Part shown: positions 27,281 to 36,825 of the stretch, piece by piece
Numbering within the stretch: position 1 is the first letter of the stretch
Layout of the letters: each line of letters opens with the position of its first letter
Source: Sphingobium scionense
GTDB taxonomy: Bacteria > Pseudomonadota > Alphaproteobacteria > Sphingomonadales > Sphingomonadaceae
Length of the DNA stretch: 64,000 nt
NCBI RefSeq assembly: GCF_014197035.1
Contig: NZ_JACIEU010000012.1
Span: 1-64,000, forward strand
Direction: 5' to 3'
Program-made: the position numbers and the translations under genes
The notes under the pieces: generated by a model
What the model was told of the DNA's origin: nothing
Databases searched by the model: none
What the model saw: only the letters and a program-made list of their open reading frames with translations

Positions 27281-27501
27281 CCCTTGAACTTGCGTTCCGT
27301 GGAGGCCGGGTTGTTCGTCAGCGCCTTACCCATCCGCGTCGGCCGATCCATCAGTTCCCCGCCGCAATTGGGGCAGCGATCGTCCAGCGCCTCGGCACAG
27401 GGCGCGCACCAGGTGCATTCGAACGAGCAGATGAACGCGCCGGGTTCATCGGCCGGCAGGTCGGTGCCGCAACGTTCGCAATCGGGGCGCATCTCAAGCA
27501 T
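27277..27501 (-). CDS. DUF1272 small zinc-ribbon-like protein
   Basis: A 74-residue protein matching the DUF1272 pattern: MLEMRPDCERCGTDLP, then ICSFECTWCAPCAE and CPNCGGEL, nine cysteines arranged as probable zinc-binding pairs, followed by a basic tail. The function of the family is unknown; the cysteine pattern suggests a structural zinc site. It overlaps thiD by the ATGA of its stop/start and lies first in the DUF1272-thiD-rnhB set. Translation coupling to thiD is likely. There is a palindromic repeat between it and glmM, so transcription may or may not continue from glmM. Confidence 0.85.
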   Translation of the reverse strand: MLEMRPDCERCGTDLPADEPGAFICSFECTWCAPCAEALDDRCPNCGGELMDRPTRMGKALTNNPASTERKFKG

Positions 27502-27511
27502 GGAACCACTC

Positions 27512-27595
27512 CGTCATCCCAGCGAAGGCTGGGATCTCACTGTTACTGAGCCAGCGGCAAGAAGAAGAGAGATGCCAGCCTTCGCTGGCATGACG
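27512..27595. repeat. Palindromic intergenic repeat, CGTCATCC family, copy 3
   Basis: Long inverted arms, CGTCATCCCAGCGAAGGCTG (from 27512) and CCAGCCTTCGCTGGCATGACG (ending 27595), flank a 28-bp core. It is the best-preserved member of the family seen at 9712 and 10004. It fills the glmM/DUF1272 spacer and may act as a terminator-like or mRNA-stability hairpin. Confidence 0.78.
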
Positions 27596-27609
27596 GGATT
27601 GAGAAGCGT

Positions 27610-28950
27610 TCACGCCGCCGCCTTCTCGACCGCGGCGCAGATGCGCTCGACCACATCCCTGACCTGATCCTCGCGGTCACCTTCCGCCATGACGCGGATC
27701 ACCGGTTCGGTGCCGGACGGGCGGATGACCAGCCGGCCCGACCCGTTCAGTTCCGCCTCGGCCTGGGCGATCACCCGCTGCACCGTCTCATCCTCCAGCG
27801 GCTTGCCGCCGGCGAAGCGAACATTCTTGAGCAACTGGGGCACCGGATCGAACTGGTGCAGCGTCTCGCTCGCGGGCTTGCCCGACCGGACCAAAGCGGC
27901 CAGCACCTGCAACGCCGCCACCGTGCCGTCGCCGGTGGTCGCATAGTCGGACAGGATCATGTGACCGGACTGTTCGCCGCCGACGTTGAAGCCGCCCTCG
28001 CGCATCCGCTCCAGCACATAGCGATCGCCGACCTTGGTCCGTTCCAGGCCGATGCCCTGCCCGGTCAGGAAGCGTTCGAGGCCCAGGTTCGACATGATCG
28101 TCGCCACCAACCCGCCGCCGCGCAGCGTACCGGCGCGGGCGAAATTGGACGCGATCAGCGCCATGATCTGGTCGCCATCAACAATCTGGCCCTTTTCGTC
28201 GACCACGATCAGCCGGTCGGCGTCGCCGTCCAGCGCGATGCCGATGTCCGCGCCGGACGACACGACGGTCTCCTGGCACAGCAAGGGCGAGGTCGAGCCG
28301 CAACCGTCATTGATATTGGTGCCGTTGGGCGTAACGCCGACCGCGACCACCTCCGCCCCCAATTCCCAGAAGGCCGACGGCGCGACCTGATAGGCGGCGC
28401 CATTGGCGCAATCGACCACGATCTTGAGGCCGTCGAGGCGCAGGTCGGCGGGGAAGCTGGACTTGACCGCATGGATATAGCGGCCACGGGCGTCCTCGAC
28501 CCGGCGAGCGCGGCCGATATCCTTGGACGCGGCCAGCGGCACATCCTGGTTCAGCAGCGCCTCGATCTTCAGCTCATCCTCGTCCGACAGCTTGTAGCCA
28601 TCGGGGCCGAACAGCTTGATGCCATTATCATAATAGGGATTGTGGCTGGCCGAGATCATCACGCCCAGGTCGGCGCGCATCGAATGGGCCAACAGCGCGA
28701 CCGCCGGCGTCGGGATCGGCCCGAACTGGACCACGTCCATGCCGACGGCGGTGAAGCCCGCGACCAGCGCATTTTCGACCATATAGCCCGACAGGCGCGT
28801 ATCCTTGCCGATCACCACCCGGTGACGATGGCTGCCGCGCTGGAAATGGGTGCCGGCGGCCATGCCGACCTTCATCGCCAGTTGTGGCGTCATCGGCCAC
28901 TGGTTGGTGCGACCACGAATACCGTCGGTGCCGAAATATTGTCTGCTCAT
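27610..28950 (-). CDS. glmM: Phosphoglucosamine mutase GlmM
   Basis: A 446-residue alpha-phosphohexomutase that converts glucosamine-6-phosphate to glucosamine-1-phosphate for peptidoglycan and LPS precursors. Domain 1 opens with [12 protein letters not shown] and holds the phosphoserine loop [17 protein letters not shown] (catalytic S102, same number as in E. coli). Domain 2 has the metal loop DGDADR, domain 3 the GGEQSGH sugar loop, and domain 4 the phosphate-binding [15 protein letters not shown]. Length and motifs are standard. It is divergent from the alanine symporter across about 93 bp. Confidence 0.97.
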   Translation of the reverse strand: MSRQYFGTDGIRGRTNQWPMTPQLAMKVGMAAGTHFQRGSHRHRVVIGKDTRLSGYMVENALVAGFTAVGMDVVQFGPIPTPAVALLAHSMRADLGVMISASHNPYYDNGIKLFGPDGYKLSDEDELKIEALLNQDVPLAASKDIGRARRVEDARGRYIHAVKSSFPADLRLDGLKIVVDCANGAAYQVAPSAFWELGAEVVAVGVTPNGTNINDGCGSTSPLLCQETVVSSGADIGIALDGDADRLIVVDEKGQIVDGDQIMALIASNFARAGTLRGGGLVATIMSNLGLERFLTGQGIGLERTKVGDRYVLERMREGGFNVGGEQSGHMILSDYATTGDGTVAALQVLAALVRSGKPASETLHQFDPVPQLLKNVRFAGGKPLEDETVQRVIAQAEAELNGSGRLVIRPSGTEPVIRVMAEGDREDQVRDVVERICAAVEKAAA

Positions 28951-29043
28951 GCGATCCTGCCCCAGGGCGGCTATGGGTAAAACTCAGCTCCCCCATAGCA
29001 ATCTTTGATCGACTTTCCACCGCTGTCCCGGCATCGCCGCCGC

Positions 29044-30411
29044 ATGGAAAATTTCAACGCCGCCGTCGACGCGCTGTCCAGCACGGTCTTCTTCAAGGTG
29101 CCTTTGTTCGGCGCACAGATCGAGCTGATCGTGCTCTACCTCGCGCTCCCCATGCTGTTCTTCACCATCTGGCTGGGTTTCCCCAATGTCACCCAGGTCG
29201 GTCGGGCGATCCGCATCCTGCGCAGCCAGCCGCATGAGGGCGAGGCGAAGGGCGATGTCAGCCAGTGGGGTGCGCTCTCCACCGCCCTGTCCGGCACGAT
29301 CGGGCTGGGCAATATCGCGGGCGTCGCGGTGGCGCTGACCATGGGCGGGCCAGGCGCGATCTTGTGGATGTTCATCATCGGCTGGTTCGCGATGACGGTG
29401 AAGATGGCGGAGGTCACGCTGGGCCTCAAATATCGCGTGTTCGACGAACGCGGCCATGTCCATGGCGGGCCGATGTATGTGCTCAAAGCCGTCGGCGCGG
29501 CGCGCGGCTGGCCGAAGATCGGTATCATTCTAGGCGGCGCCTATGCCTTCTTCGCCCTGTTCGGCGCGATCCCGATGGTGCAGGTGAACCAGAGCTTCGC
29601 CCAGGTGAAGGTGGTCACCGGCATGACCAATGGCTGGGCCTATGGCGTGTTCATCGCCGCGGCCGTCGCGCTGGTGACGATGGGCGGCGCGGCCTGGCTG
29701 GGCGAGGTGTCGAAGCGCCTGACCCCGCTCAAGGTCACCGTCTATCTGGGCGGTGTCGCCGCGATCCTGATCCTCCATGCCGACGCCATTCCCGGCGCTT
29801 TGACGCTGATCTGGCACGGCGCCTTTTCCAGCGATGCGGCCACCGGCGGCGCGATCGGCGCCTTCGTCGCGGGCATGCGCCGCGCCGTTTTCGCCAGCGA
29901 GGCCGGCGTGGGCTCGGCCGTGATGGCGCATAGCCTGGCGCGGGCACGCCATCCGGTGTCCGAAGGGCTTGTCGCCCTACTGGAACCGCTGCTCGGCACG
30001 ATGATCGTCTGCGCGCTGGGCGGGCTGGCGCTGGTGGTCGCCGGCACCTGGAACAACGGGCTGGAAGGCATCGCCATTACCTCCGCCGCCTTTGCCAAGG
30101 TGTCGCCCTGGTTCCCCTGGCTGCTCGCCGTCGTCGTCTTCCTCTTCGCCTATTCGACGCTGGTCGCGTGGGGCTTTTATGGTCTTCAGGCCTGGGGCTA
30201 TCTGTTCGGCAACGGCCCGCGCGCGCAATGGGTCTACAAGATTCTCTATGTCGTCGCCCTGCCCCCGGCCGCCGCGATCGACCTCGGCCGGGTCGTCGGC
30301 ATCGTCGACAGCAGCTTCTTCCTGATGGCGATCCCCAATGTCATCGCCCTGTATCTGTGCGCGGGCGAACTGCGCCGTGACGTGAAGGCCTATCTGGCGG
30401 AACAGGCTTAA
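29044..30411 (+). CDS. Alanine/glycine:sodium symporter (AGCS family)
   Basis: A 455-residue sodium-coupled amino-acid carrier of the AGCS family, with about 11 membrane helices. Distinctive motifs are GTIGLGNIAGVAVALTMGGPGAILWMFIIGWF, with the Gly/Pro-rich sodium-binding segments, MTVKMAEVTLGLKYR, the GGPMYVL loop, and FASEAGVGSAVMAH. Family members import alanine or glycine. The ATG at 29044 (MENFNAAV) gives the normal N-terminal periplasmic helix start; an ATG at 29005 would add a basic stretch. It is divergent from glmM. I see no regulatory site. Confidence 0.92.
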   Translation: MENFNAAVDALSSTVFFKVPLFGAQIELIVLYLALPMLFFTIWLGFPNVTQVGRAIRILRSQPHEGEAKGDVSQWGALSTALSGTIGLGNIAGVAVALTMGGPGAILWMFIIGWFAMTVKMAEVTLGLKYRVFDERGHVHGGPMYVLKAVGAARGWPKIGIILGGAYAFFALFGAIPMVQVNQSFAQVKVVTGMTNGWAYGVFIAAAVALVTMGGAAWLGEVSKRLTPLKVTVYLGGVAAILILHADAIPGALTLIWHGAFSSDAATGGAIGAFVAGMRRAVFASEAGVGSAVMAHSLARARHPVSEGLVALLEPLLGTMIVCALGGLALVVAGTWNNGLEGIAITSAAFAKVSPWFPWLLAVVVFLFAYSTLVAWGFYGLQAWGYLFGNGPRAQWVYKILYVVALPPAAAIDLGRVVGIVDSSFFLMAIPNVIALYLCAGELRRDVKAYLAEQA

Positions 30412-30551
30412 CTTCGCACATTTCCCGCACATTCTGACATATTCTTGCGCGGCCGCGATCCTATCGGAAAGCGGCCTCATCTTTATAGCACGTTCCCGCT
30501 CACATAGGACAGGCACTCGACTCGAACAAAAATATCCACCCGAACGACACC

Positions 30552-30579
30552 AGCCTTTTCGACGACCGCAGAAAAGGCT
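30552..30579. other. Perfect 9-bp hairpin in the spacer after the symporter gene
   Basis: AGCCTTTTC (30552-30560) and GAAAAGGCT (30571-30579) form a perfect inverted repeat with a 10-nt loop. No T tract follows on the plus strand. The 209-bp spacer 30412-30620 holds nothing else that I can identify. Confidence 0.4.
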
Positions 30580-30620
30580 CTAGTGGCATTGTCGACAGAG
30601 CAGGATAGCGGGACAGGCCA

Positions 30621-31523
30621 TTGGCGGACCAACCCAAACGATGTGAATATAGCACGACGCCCAAGGCGGTCCGGGCGGGCCTCAACAACCAGCGCATTGC
30701 CATCCTGGGGCTATGCGCGATGGCGATCGCCACCCAGGGACAGGTGCGCATTCCTCACAGACTGGTCGATTTTTCGGCTCGTCGCGAGGGTCTGGGTCGT
30801 GTCGACGCCGCCGAAGTCTTCGACACGGATGCGCTGTTCGCCTGGCTCCGGCGGCAAAATCTCCTGGGCGGGGATCCCGACAGCTATCATCATGTCAATT
30901 GGGTCGACTGTTTCTCCTATGGTGCGCAAATCTGGGAAGATCCGCAACAGGAGGATTTTGTCGCCGATTTTCTGCGGGCGATGCGCGGCGCGGCCCCTTT
31001 GCGCGTTCTGGCAAGCAACCTCGTCGCGGCGCTGGGGTCCGATATCGGCTATATCCAGTTGCGCATCGAACAGGATTGGCAGGATTATGCCCGCGCAAAG
31101 ATGGCGAGCGGACGACGCGGTTTCCTGCTTGATCCGTCGGCCATTTTCGAAAAGATCGTCGCGACACCGGAAACCGCATCCTATCGGCGCTGGTTCGCCT
31201 TCTGCGACCTAGCCGCACTGCCATGGAACATCGAAACCATAAAGAACGATATTCGACGTCAATTCGGCCTGGACCTGTTGTTCAAGCCCGACATTGCCCA
31301 CCTCTTCTCGTTGCCGTCCGCCAGCCTGGCCAATGCCTCGCTCGATTTCGAGATGGCCCTGACTGCCCCCATCTATGTCGGATTGCGGCAATCAACATTC
31401 AGCAACCTGGTTCACGCAACGCGCCTTGCGGAAACACCAGCCACATACCCCAATCATTTCCTCTATTGCAGCCGTACAAAGCGCATGCCGGCTCGCCAGG
31501 ACCGCGGCCGCGGCAAATGGTAA
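30621..31523 (+). CDS. Hypothetical protein, possibly O-fucosyltransferase-like
   Basis: A 300-residue protein whose family I cannot fix. The N-terminal segment GLNNQRIAILGLCAMAIATQGQVRIPHRLVDF has the layout of the O-fucosyltransferase/NodZ-type first motif (Gly-Asn-Gln helix, Ala-rich helix, basic strand ending in Pro). Near the C-terminus, APIYVGLRQSTFSNLV resembles their closing motif in which Ser-Ser/Thr-Phe-Ser binds nucleotide sugar. This is pattern recognition, not a match to a confirmed family. The longest frame starts at a TTG (30621) with poor Shine-Dalgarno; the first ATG (30720) would delete the first motif. No neighbouring glycan genes are visible. Confidence 0.5.
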   Translation: MADQPKRCEYSTTPKAVRAGLNNQRIAILGLCAMAIATQGQVRIPHRLVDFSARREGLGRVDAAEVFDTDALFAWLRRQNLLGGDPDSYHHVNWVDCFSYGAQIWEDPQQEDFVADFLRAMRGAAPLRVLASNLVAALGSDIGYIQLRIEQDWQDYARAKMASGRRGFLLDPSAIFEKIVATPETASYRRWFAFCDLAALPWNIETIKNDIRRQFGLDLLFKPDIAHLFSLPSASLANASLDFEMALTAPIYVGLRQSTFSNLVHATRLAETPATYPNHFLYCSRTKRMPARQDRGRGKW

Positions 31524-31545
31524 CATAACCAGATAGGACAGAAAC

Positions 31546-31575
31546 GAAAAAGGCCCCGCCACTTAGCGGAGCCTC
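31546..31575 (-). terminator. Rho-independent terminator of the csbD-like gene
   Basis: On the minus strand AGGCTCCGC (31574-31566) pairs with GCGGGGCCT (31559-31551), with one mismatch, and a run of T follows (31551-31547). It lies about 24 nt after the CsbD-like stop. Confidence 0.85.
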
Positions 31576-31598
31576 TTCGTTTGGCGAGCGGCTGGACG

Positions 31599-31781
31599 TC
31601 AGATCTTGTCGCCGAGCGCACCCTTGACCGATCCGGCTACGTCCTGAGCCGTACCCTTGGCCTTCTGAACCTTGCCTTCGGCTTCCAGACGCTCGTTGTC
31701 CGTGGCCTTGCCGATCGCTTCCTTCGTGGCACCGGCGGCCTTGTTGCCCGCGGCCTTCACCTTGTCGGTCATTTCACCCAT
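31599..31781 (-). CDS. CsbD-family stress-response protein
   Basis: A 60-residue, lysine- and alanine-rich, hydrophilic protein of the CsbD family. The family pattern is visible: DKVKAAGNKAAGATKEAIG followed by NERLEAEGKVQKAKGTAQDV. Members are abundant general-stress proteins of unknown biochemical role, probably intrinsically disordered or helical. ATG 31781 has AAGGAG about 8 nt upstream; an ATG three codons later is possible. It has its own terminator and lies after the DUF3857 gene on the same strand but probably as a separate unit. Confidence 0.9.
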   Translation of the reverse strand: MGEMTDKVKAAGNKAAGATKEAIGKATDNERLEAEGKVQKAKGTAQDVAGSVKGALGDKI

Positions 31782-31868
31782 CTGGTTTCTCCTTGAAAGT
31801 GGCTTTCCCCCTGTCAACCAGCCAACAGGGGGAAAGGTTTCCATCAAAACGCAGGCGTCACGACTAAA

Positions 31869-34670
31869 TCAGGGCTTGATCCCGTAGCGGGCGTAGACGG
31901 CGTCGATGCGCGGATCGATACGGCGGGCAATCGCGATCTCGGCATCGCCCTCGCTCCCCCGGCCCAGCCGGTGCAGCACGATGCCGCGCATGTAGCGGCT
32001 CGGCTCCTTGCCCGGCTCCTGCGCGACGACGACGTCCAGGTCGCGCAGCGCATCATCGAACCGCCCCATGCGGAACCACAGCATCGCCCGGCTGTCGAGC
32101 GCGGCCATGCTGCCCGAACTCAGTTCCACCGCCTTGGTGCAATCCTGCATCGCACTGTCCAGTTCGACATTGCGCGATCCCTTGACCCAGCAACGCTCGT
32201 TGAACAGGCCGGTCATGCCCGGCTTTTCCGCCAGTTGCGCGTCGATGATCTCGATCGCCTTGCCCGGATCGCCATAGGTGCCGAGCAGCGTCGCCTTGAA
32301 GCTGCGATAGCTGTCGCGCGCCTCGCCACCGATCGCGATCTTCGCGTCGACCATGCCGATCGCATCGTCCAGCTTGCCGCTTTCCGCCAGATAGGTCGCG
32401 ACCGTGCCGACCGCCGCACCCGACGCCGGGTCGAGCTGGCGCGCCATCCGGCCATCGGCCAGCGCGCCGGTCACATCGCCGGTCTGGAACCGGCGATAGG
32501 CGCGCTGCAGATAGAGATCGACGTCGGGCTTGATCCCGATCGCCTTGTCCAGGTCGACCAGCGCATTTTTGTAGTCGCCGATGCCCCAGCGGAAATTGCT
32601 GCGGCTGGAGTAACCGGTTGCGTCCTCGGCATCGGCGGCGATCGCCTTGGCAAAGGTCGCCTCGACCGCCCTGGACTGCGGCCAGGCGGCGATGGTCGCC
32701 GGGCTGTAATCCCACAAATAGGTGGGCTTGGCTGGGCCGATCACATGCGGCGACATGGCCTGCACCGTGGCCAGCGCATCGCGCTCGTCGGGCAGGCGAT
32801 CGGCCGCGATCTCGACGCCGGTGGCGTCGGTCCGCTCCTCGACATCCAGCACGCCGTCCTTCAGCTGCACGGTCCGGCGCAGGTCATAGCCGGCCACCGT
32901 CTTGCTGAGGCCCTGCTCGCCTTCGATCACATAACCCTTGCCACCCTGGGGCAGGCGCAGGCGCAGATGATAGCGGATGCCGATCGGCGCGCTCGTCGCC
33001 ACCGGGATCGCCAGCCAGGCAGGCCGCGCCCGGTCCGGCGCGAAGCTGATCTCGTCGATCAGCTTGCTGGCGTCGCGGCGATAACGCCGGTCGCTGAGCT
33101 TCCAGGGCGAGCCGGTGACGCCATGGGCAGTAAAGGTAACGGTGGCCGACGCTGCATCAGTGGTGACACCGACCTGGCTATATTGGGCCGTGCCGACCTG
33201 CTCGCTGAAGAAGCCCTGCACCATCTCGTCACGCCGCTTGGCATCCATCTGGCCAAGGCCGGTGCTGATCATCGTCGCGATCTGACCACGCATGACCGCC
33301 TTTGCATCGAACACGGTCGGCAGCTTCTCATGCCCGCTTTCGTCCGCCTCGACGCTGACGTCGATCGTCGGTCGGGCATTGGCATGGGTCCGGATCGCCA
33401 TCAGATCGGCGCCGGCGGTGCGCACCGGCAGCACCGATCCGAAACGCGGCGTGTCACCGATATCCTCCAGCCGCGATCCAAGGCCCGTGCCGTCGAGCCA
33501 GTAGGACTGGCCATCGATCACCGCACGCACCAGCACATGGTCGAAGGCCGCAGCCGTGGGCAGCCGCTCCGGCACGGAATCGCCCAGGGTCGAACTGGCC
33601 AGCACCGGCTCCGCCTCGATCCCAAGGCCGCGCAGCAGCGAGAGCAGCAGCAGCGTCTTCGCCTTGCAGTCGCCATAGCGCAGCGTCCAGGTCTCGGCCG
33701 GCTTCTGCGGCACATAATTGCCGCCATTCATGCCGACCATCAGATAGCGGACATGGTCCTGCACCAGTTGCAGCGCAGCCGCCGCCTTGTCCTTCGGTGA
33801 TCCCGGCAGCGCCTTGAGCTTGGCCAGTTCGCCCGCCAGCGGCGATCCATCGGCGATCAGCCCGTCAGTTGCATAGAGCGGCGCCATCGTCTTCGACACA
33901 TCGGCCCAACTGGCAAAGGTCGACAGTTCGAACAGCGGCGGATGGGTGAAGCGGGTCGGCGCGTCGGCCGGCATTTCCGGCTGCTTGGCCAGCGGCACGG
34001 CAAAGCTCAGCTCGGTGAGGCCGCCCTTCTTGACCGGCTTGGCATCGACGCCGCTCGCCAGCAGCTTCCAGCGCGGCGCATCCGTATCGTCCCATAGCAG
34101 GCGGACCCGGCCATAGCCCAGCCGCAGCGGCGCGGCCGGCAGGGCCGAGACATTCTGGACATGGCCGCCCAGCGCATCATCCTTGCTGGTGGTCGAATAG
34201 CGCAGCCGCACCACATCGCCCACCTGCACTCCCTCGACCGCCATGGTCGCGGTCAGGATGCCGCTGATCTGCAATGCTTCCAGCCCCTGTTCGCGGCGCA
34301 GCACGGTGAATTTCTTGCCGCTGGCCAGCGCATCGATCACCTGATCGCCGCGCAGGATCGACAGTTCATGGATGATGAGGTCGCCCTTGTCCGGCGCCCA
34401 GGGCAGGGTCAGCGACGACAACTGGGTCAGCGCCTCGGCCGATCCCGCGCGGGTGGCGATGTCGGCATAGTTCCACAACCGGCCCTTTTCGACCCGCTGC
34501 TGGCTGTCGAGGATCATCATCGAGGGCGGATCGCCATCGGCCGCCAGCCTGGGCATCGCCGCCTTGTCGATCCAGCCAGGCGCTGGCTGGTACAGCGGCA
34601 CCTCTCCGGCCAAGGCAGGCGCCACAACCGTCATGGCCGCCGAAGCCGCCAACCACCCGAAATGCCTCAT
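31869..34670 (-). CDS. DUF3857 / transglutaminase / TPR exported protein
   Basis: A 933-residue exported protein. After a signal peptide (ending near APALAGE) comes a DUF3857 domain (about 40-270). A transglutaminase-like domain follows with the catalytic Cys C335 in LRYGDCKAK, a His in DHVLVRAV and an Asp in YWLDGTG. A linker of beta structure precedes C-terminal TPR repeats (about 690-930) that show the usual helical spacing, for example NALVDLDKAIGIKPDVDLYLQRA. Such proteins occur widely in sphingomonads and bacteroidetes; the role is unknown, perhaps peptide or envelope processing. ATG 34670 begins the signal peptide. Upstream is a 160-bp region with the rpsI terminator. Confidence 0.88.
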   Translation of the reverse strand: MRHFGWLAASAAMTVVAPALAGEVPLYQPAPGWIDKAAMPRLAADGDPPSMMILDSQQRVEKGRLWNYADIATRAGSAEALTQLSSLTLPWAPDKGDLIIHELSILRGDQVIDALASGKKFTVLRREQGLEALQISGILTATMAVEGVQVGDVVRLRYSTTSKDDALGGHVQNVSALPAAPLRLGYGRVRLLWDDTDAPRWKLLASGVDAKPVKKGGLTELSFAVPLAKQPEMPADAPTRFTHPPLFELSTFASWADVSKTMAPLYATDGLIADGSPLAGELAKLKALPGSPKDKAAAALQLVQDHVRYLMVGMNGGNYVPQKPAETWTLRYGDCKAKTLLLLSLLRGLGIEAEPVLASSTLGDSVPERLPTAAAFDHVLVRAVIDGQSYWLDGTGLGSRLEDIGDTPRFGSVLPVRTAGADLMAIRTHANARPTIDVSVEADESGHEKLPTVFDAKAVMRGQIATMISTGLGQMDAKRRDEMVQGFFSEQVGTAQYSQVGVTTDAASATVTFTAHGVTGSPWKLSDRRYRRDASKLIDEISFAPDRARPAWLAIPVATSAPIGIRYHLRLRLPQGGKGYVIEGEQGLSKTVAGYDLRRTVQLKDGVLDVEERTDATGVEIAADRLPDERDALATVQAMSPHVIGPAKPTYLWDYSPATIAAWPQSRAVEATFAKAIAADAEDATGYSSRSNFRWGIGDYKNALVDLDKAIGIKPDVDLYLQRAYRRFQTGDVTGALADGRMARQLDPASGAAVGTVATYLAESGKLDDAIGMVDAKIAIGGEARDSYRSFKATLLGTYGDPGKAIEIIDAQLAEKPGMTGLFNERCWVKGSRNVELDSAMQDCTKAVELSSGSMAALDSRAMLWFRMGRFDDALRDLDVVVAQEPGKEPSRYMRGIVLHRLGRGSEGDAEIAIARRIDPRIDAVYARYGIKP

Positions 34671-34824
34671 TTTCCCCCGAACATCCTTTTGCGCGCTGCT
34701 CTTTAATTCTGGACCTTGTTTCACGCTTCAGGCCGATTCAACCTGAAGCGATCAAGGTCCAGACCCCGTTTGATCAAAGGCTATGGCATCGCGGCGAAGC
34801 GCTCAAGGGAAAGCGGCGGGCACA

Positions 34825-34854
34825 AAGAAAAAGGGGCCGGAAAACCGGCCCCTT
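34825..34854 (-). terminator. Rho-independent terminator after rpsI
   Basis: A perfect 10-bp stem AAGGGGCCGG (34831-34840) with CCGGCCCCTT (34845-34854), 4-nt loop, with a run of A on the plus strand (34825-34832) that is the T tract in the minus-strand transcript. Confidence 0.92.
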
Positions 34855-34883
34855 CTCGAAATGTCTCGCTGTCGCGAAGCGGA

Positions 34884-35423
34884 TTAGCGCTTCGAGAACT
34901 GGAAGCTGCGGCGGGCCTTGGCCTTGCCGTACTTCTTACGCTCGACGACGCGGCTGTCGCGGGTCAGGAAGCCTTCGGCCTTGACCGCGCTGCGCAGCGC
35001 CGGCTCATACTTCGACAGAGCCTGGGCGATGCCGTGCTTGACCGCACCGGCCTGACCCGACAGACCGCCGCCCTTGACGGTGCAGACAACGTCATACTGG
35101 CCTTCACGCTCGGTGACGCCGAACGGCTGGTTGATCACCAGACGCAGGGTCGGACGGGCGAAATAGACTTCCTGGTCACGGCCGTTGACCGTGATCTTGC
35201 CGGTGCCGGGCTTGACCCACACGCGGGCCACGGCATCCTTGCGGCGGCCGGTGGCATAGGCGCGGCCGAGGCCGTCGATTTCCTGGTCGCGCAGCGGAGC
35301 CGAGGGCTGAACCGGGGCGGCAGCGACGGGCGCTTCGCCTTCGACGGCAGCCGGAGCGGCGGCGGCAGGAGCGGCAGTGGCCAGCGACGCGAGGTCGGAC
35401 AGGGACTGACGGTTATCGGACAT
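34884..35423 (-). CDS. rpsI: 30S ribosomal protein S9
   Basis: A 179-residue S9. The conserved part starts around residue 53 with [26 protein letters not shown] and ends in the basic tail [11 protein letters not shown], which reaches the P-site tRNA. The first 50 residues are an Ala/Pro-rich acidic extension absent from E. coli S9 (about 130 residues) but seen in alphaproteobacterial S9 proteins. Its start overlaps the rplM stop by one base (TAATG), so translation is coupled. The pair rplM-rpsI is universally linked. Confidence 0.97.
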   Translation of the reverse strand: MSDNRQSLSDLASLATAAPAAAAPAAVEGEAPVAAAPVQPSAPLRDQEIDGLGRAYATGRRKDAVARVWVKPGTGKITVNGRDQEVYFARPTLRLVINQPFGVTEREGQYDVVCTVKGGGLSGQAGAVKHGIAQALSKYEPALRSAVKAEGFLTRDSRVVERKKYGKAKARRSFQFSKR

Positions 35424-35902
35424 TATGCACCCACCTTGTTCTTGCGGTTGCGCGACGCGAAGTCGAGCACTTCGGGGTTCTGGGCTTCATGCGGATGCTC
35501 GGTGCCGGCGAAGATGCGCAGGTTGCGCATCTGCTGGCGGCCCAGCGGACCACGGGGGATCATGCGCTCGATGGCCTTTTCCAGGACGCGCTCGGGGAAA
35601 CGACCTTCCAGGATCTTCTGGGGGGTGGTTTCCTTGATGCCGCCGGCATAACCGGTGTGCTTGTAGTAAACCTTGTCGGTCAGCTTGCGGCCGGTGAACT
35701 TGACCTTGCCCGCGTTGACGATGATGACATTGTCACCGCAATCGACATGGGGGGTGAAGCTCGGCTTGTGCTTGCCGCGCAGGATATTCGCTACAGTCGA
35801 AGCAAGACGACCCACGACCAGCCCTTCGGCGTCGATCAGGATCCACTTCTTTTCGACCGTCGCCGGGGTTGCCGGCTTGGTGGTCTTCATCAGCGCCTTC
35901 AT
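35423..35902 (-). CDS. rplM: 50S ribosomal protein L13
   Basis: A 159-residue L13, an early-assembly protein of the large subunit. The conserved core is [50 protein letters not shown], and [28 protein letters not shown]. The start may be the ATG at 35902 or the one at 35890 (MKTTKP); the latter is nearer the usual length. It leads the rplM-rpsI operon; promoter elements in the 131 bp upstream were not identified by eye. Confidence 0.97.
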   Translation of the reverse strand: MKALMKTTKPATPATVEKKWILIDAEGLVVGRLASTVANILRGKHKPSFTPHVDCGDNVIIVNAGKVKFTGRKLTDKVYYKHTGYAGGIKETTPQKILEGRFPERVLEKAIERMIPRGPLGRQQMRNLRIFAGTEHPHEAQNPEVLDFASRNRKNKVGA

Positions 35903-36033
35903 GGTGCCAATTCTCCAAGAATGAACAGTGAACCAGCCACCCTTGGGGTCGCCGGAAGATGGGCGCTAATGACGGTTAGGGGCCAACAAGTCAAGAGATT
36001 CGGCGGCTTTCACGACGGGTAAAATAATACCGC

Positions 36034-36825
36034 TCACTTGCCGGCGAGGGTCAGGCTGCGCTTTTCGGTCAGCGTCTGGGTGCCCAGCGTCAGGCTGCGC
36101 TCCTGCTCATCCACCAGGCCCGTCCGGGTCGAGACCGCGTAGCGCATCGCGACATGCGCACCTTCGCCCTGAAGTTCCTCGTGCAAGGTCAGACGGTTGC
36201 CCTCGTGCCCTGTGACGGTCGAATTGCCCTCCACCGCCACCGCGCGGCCAAGCGGCGGACCGGCCATGGTGCGCACGCCGCGCGGCCTGGCATCGTCAAC
36301 TTCGCTGTCAACGAACAGCAGCAACGGCTGCACCTCGCCCGACAGCAGCGCCAGCCGCCCTTCGGGCGTCAAGCCATCGAGCAGGGTCAGGACATTCCTG
36401 GCCGTCCGGTGGCGCGGACTGTCGTCCGGTGCGCCGGCGACCATGGCATTGAGCGCCTTTTCCATCACTGCCCGGACCTCGTCCAGATTGTCGAGGCCCA
36501 CGATCCTGCCATGGGCATCGAGACGGAAGCGATGCGCCACCCCGATCAGCGGTGACAGGGCGGCGCGATAGGCATCGGCGCCAGTGCCGGGCGCGTCGCT
36601 GTCCAGACTGCGCAGCGTGACAAGCAGGATATAGCCATCCCCCGCCTTTTCGAAGCGGAGGGTCCGTTCGGCGCTGAACAGGCTGTCGCGCCCGTCGACC
36701 GGGCGATGCTGTTCGATGCGATAGAGCAGATCCTGCCCGGTCGGCGGCGCGAAGCCGATCGCGACCGGGGCGGCCAGCGCCGGCGATGCGAAGGCCAGCG
36801 ACAGGAAGGCGATCGCCCGCTTCAC
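36034..36825 (-). CDS. Hypothetical secreted protein
   Basis: A 263-residue protein with a clear signal peptide (MKRAIAFLSLAFASPALAA). The mature protein is cysteine-free and beta-rich, with segments such as YRIEQHRPVDGRDSLFSAERTLRFE and GDGYILLVTLRSLDSD. It suggests a large beta-sandwich or a lipid-binding-like barrel, but I do not recognise a family. It overlaps cutA by the ATGA stop/start, placing it third in a ctaA-cutA-orf operon; this may be a conserved sphingomonad arrangement. The role is unknown; a periplasmic location is inferred. Confidence 0.78.
   Translation of the reverse strand: MKRAIAFLSLAFASPALAAPVAIGFAPPTGQDLLYRIEQHRPVDGRDSLFSAERTLRFEKAGDGYILLVTLRSLDSDAPGTGADAYRAALSPLIGVAHRFRLDAHGRIVGLDNLDEVRAVMEKALNAMVAGAPDDSPRHRTARNVLTLLDGLTPEGRLALLSGEVQPLLLFVDSEVDDARPRGVRTMAGPPLGRAVAVEGNSTVTGHEGNRLTLHEELQGEGAHVAMRYAVSTRTGLVDEQERSLTLGTQTLTEKRSLTLAGK

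Noticed and set aside
35903..36033. A tRNA-like palindrome in the rplM upstream gap
   Set aside because: No cloverleaf, TTCGA loop or acceptor stem can be assembled; it is only a moderately structured spacer.
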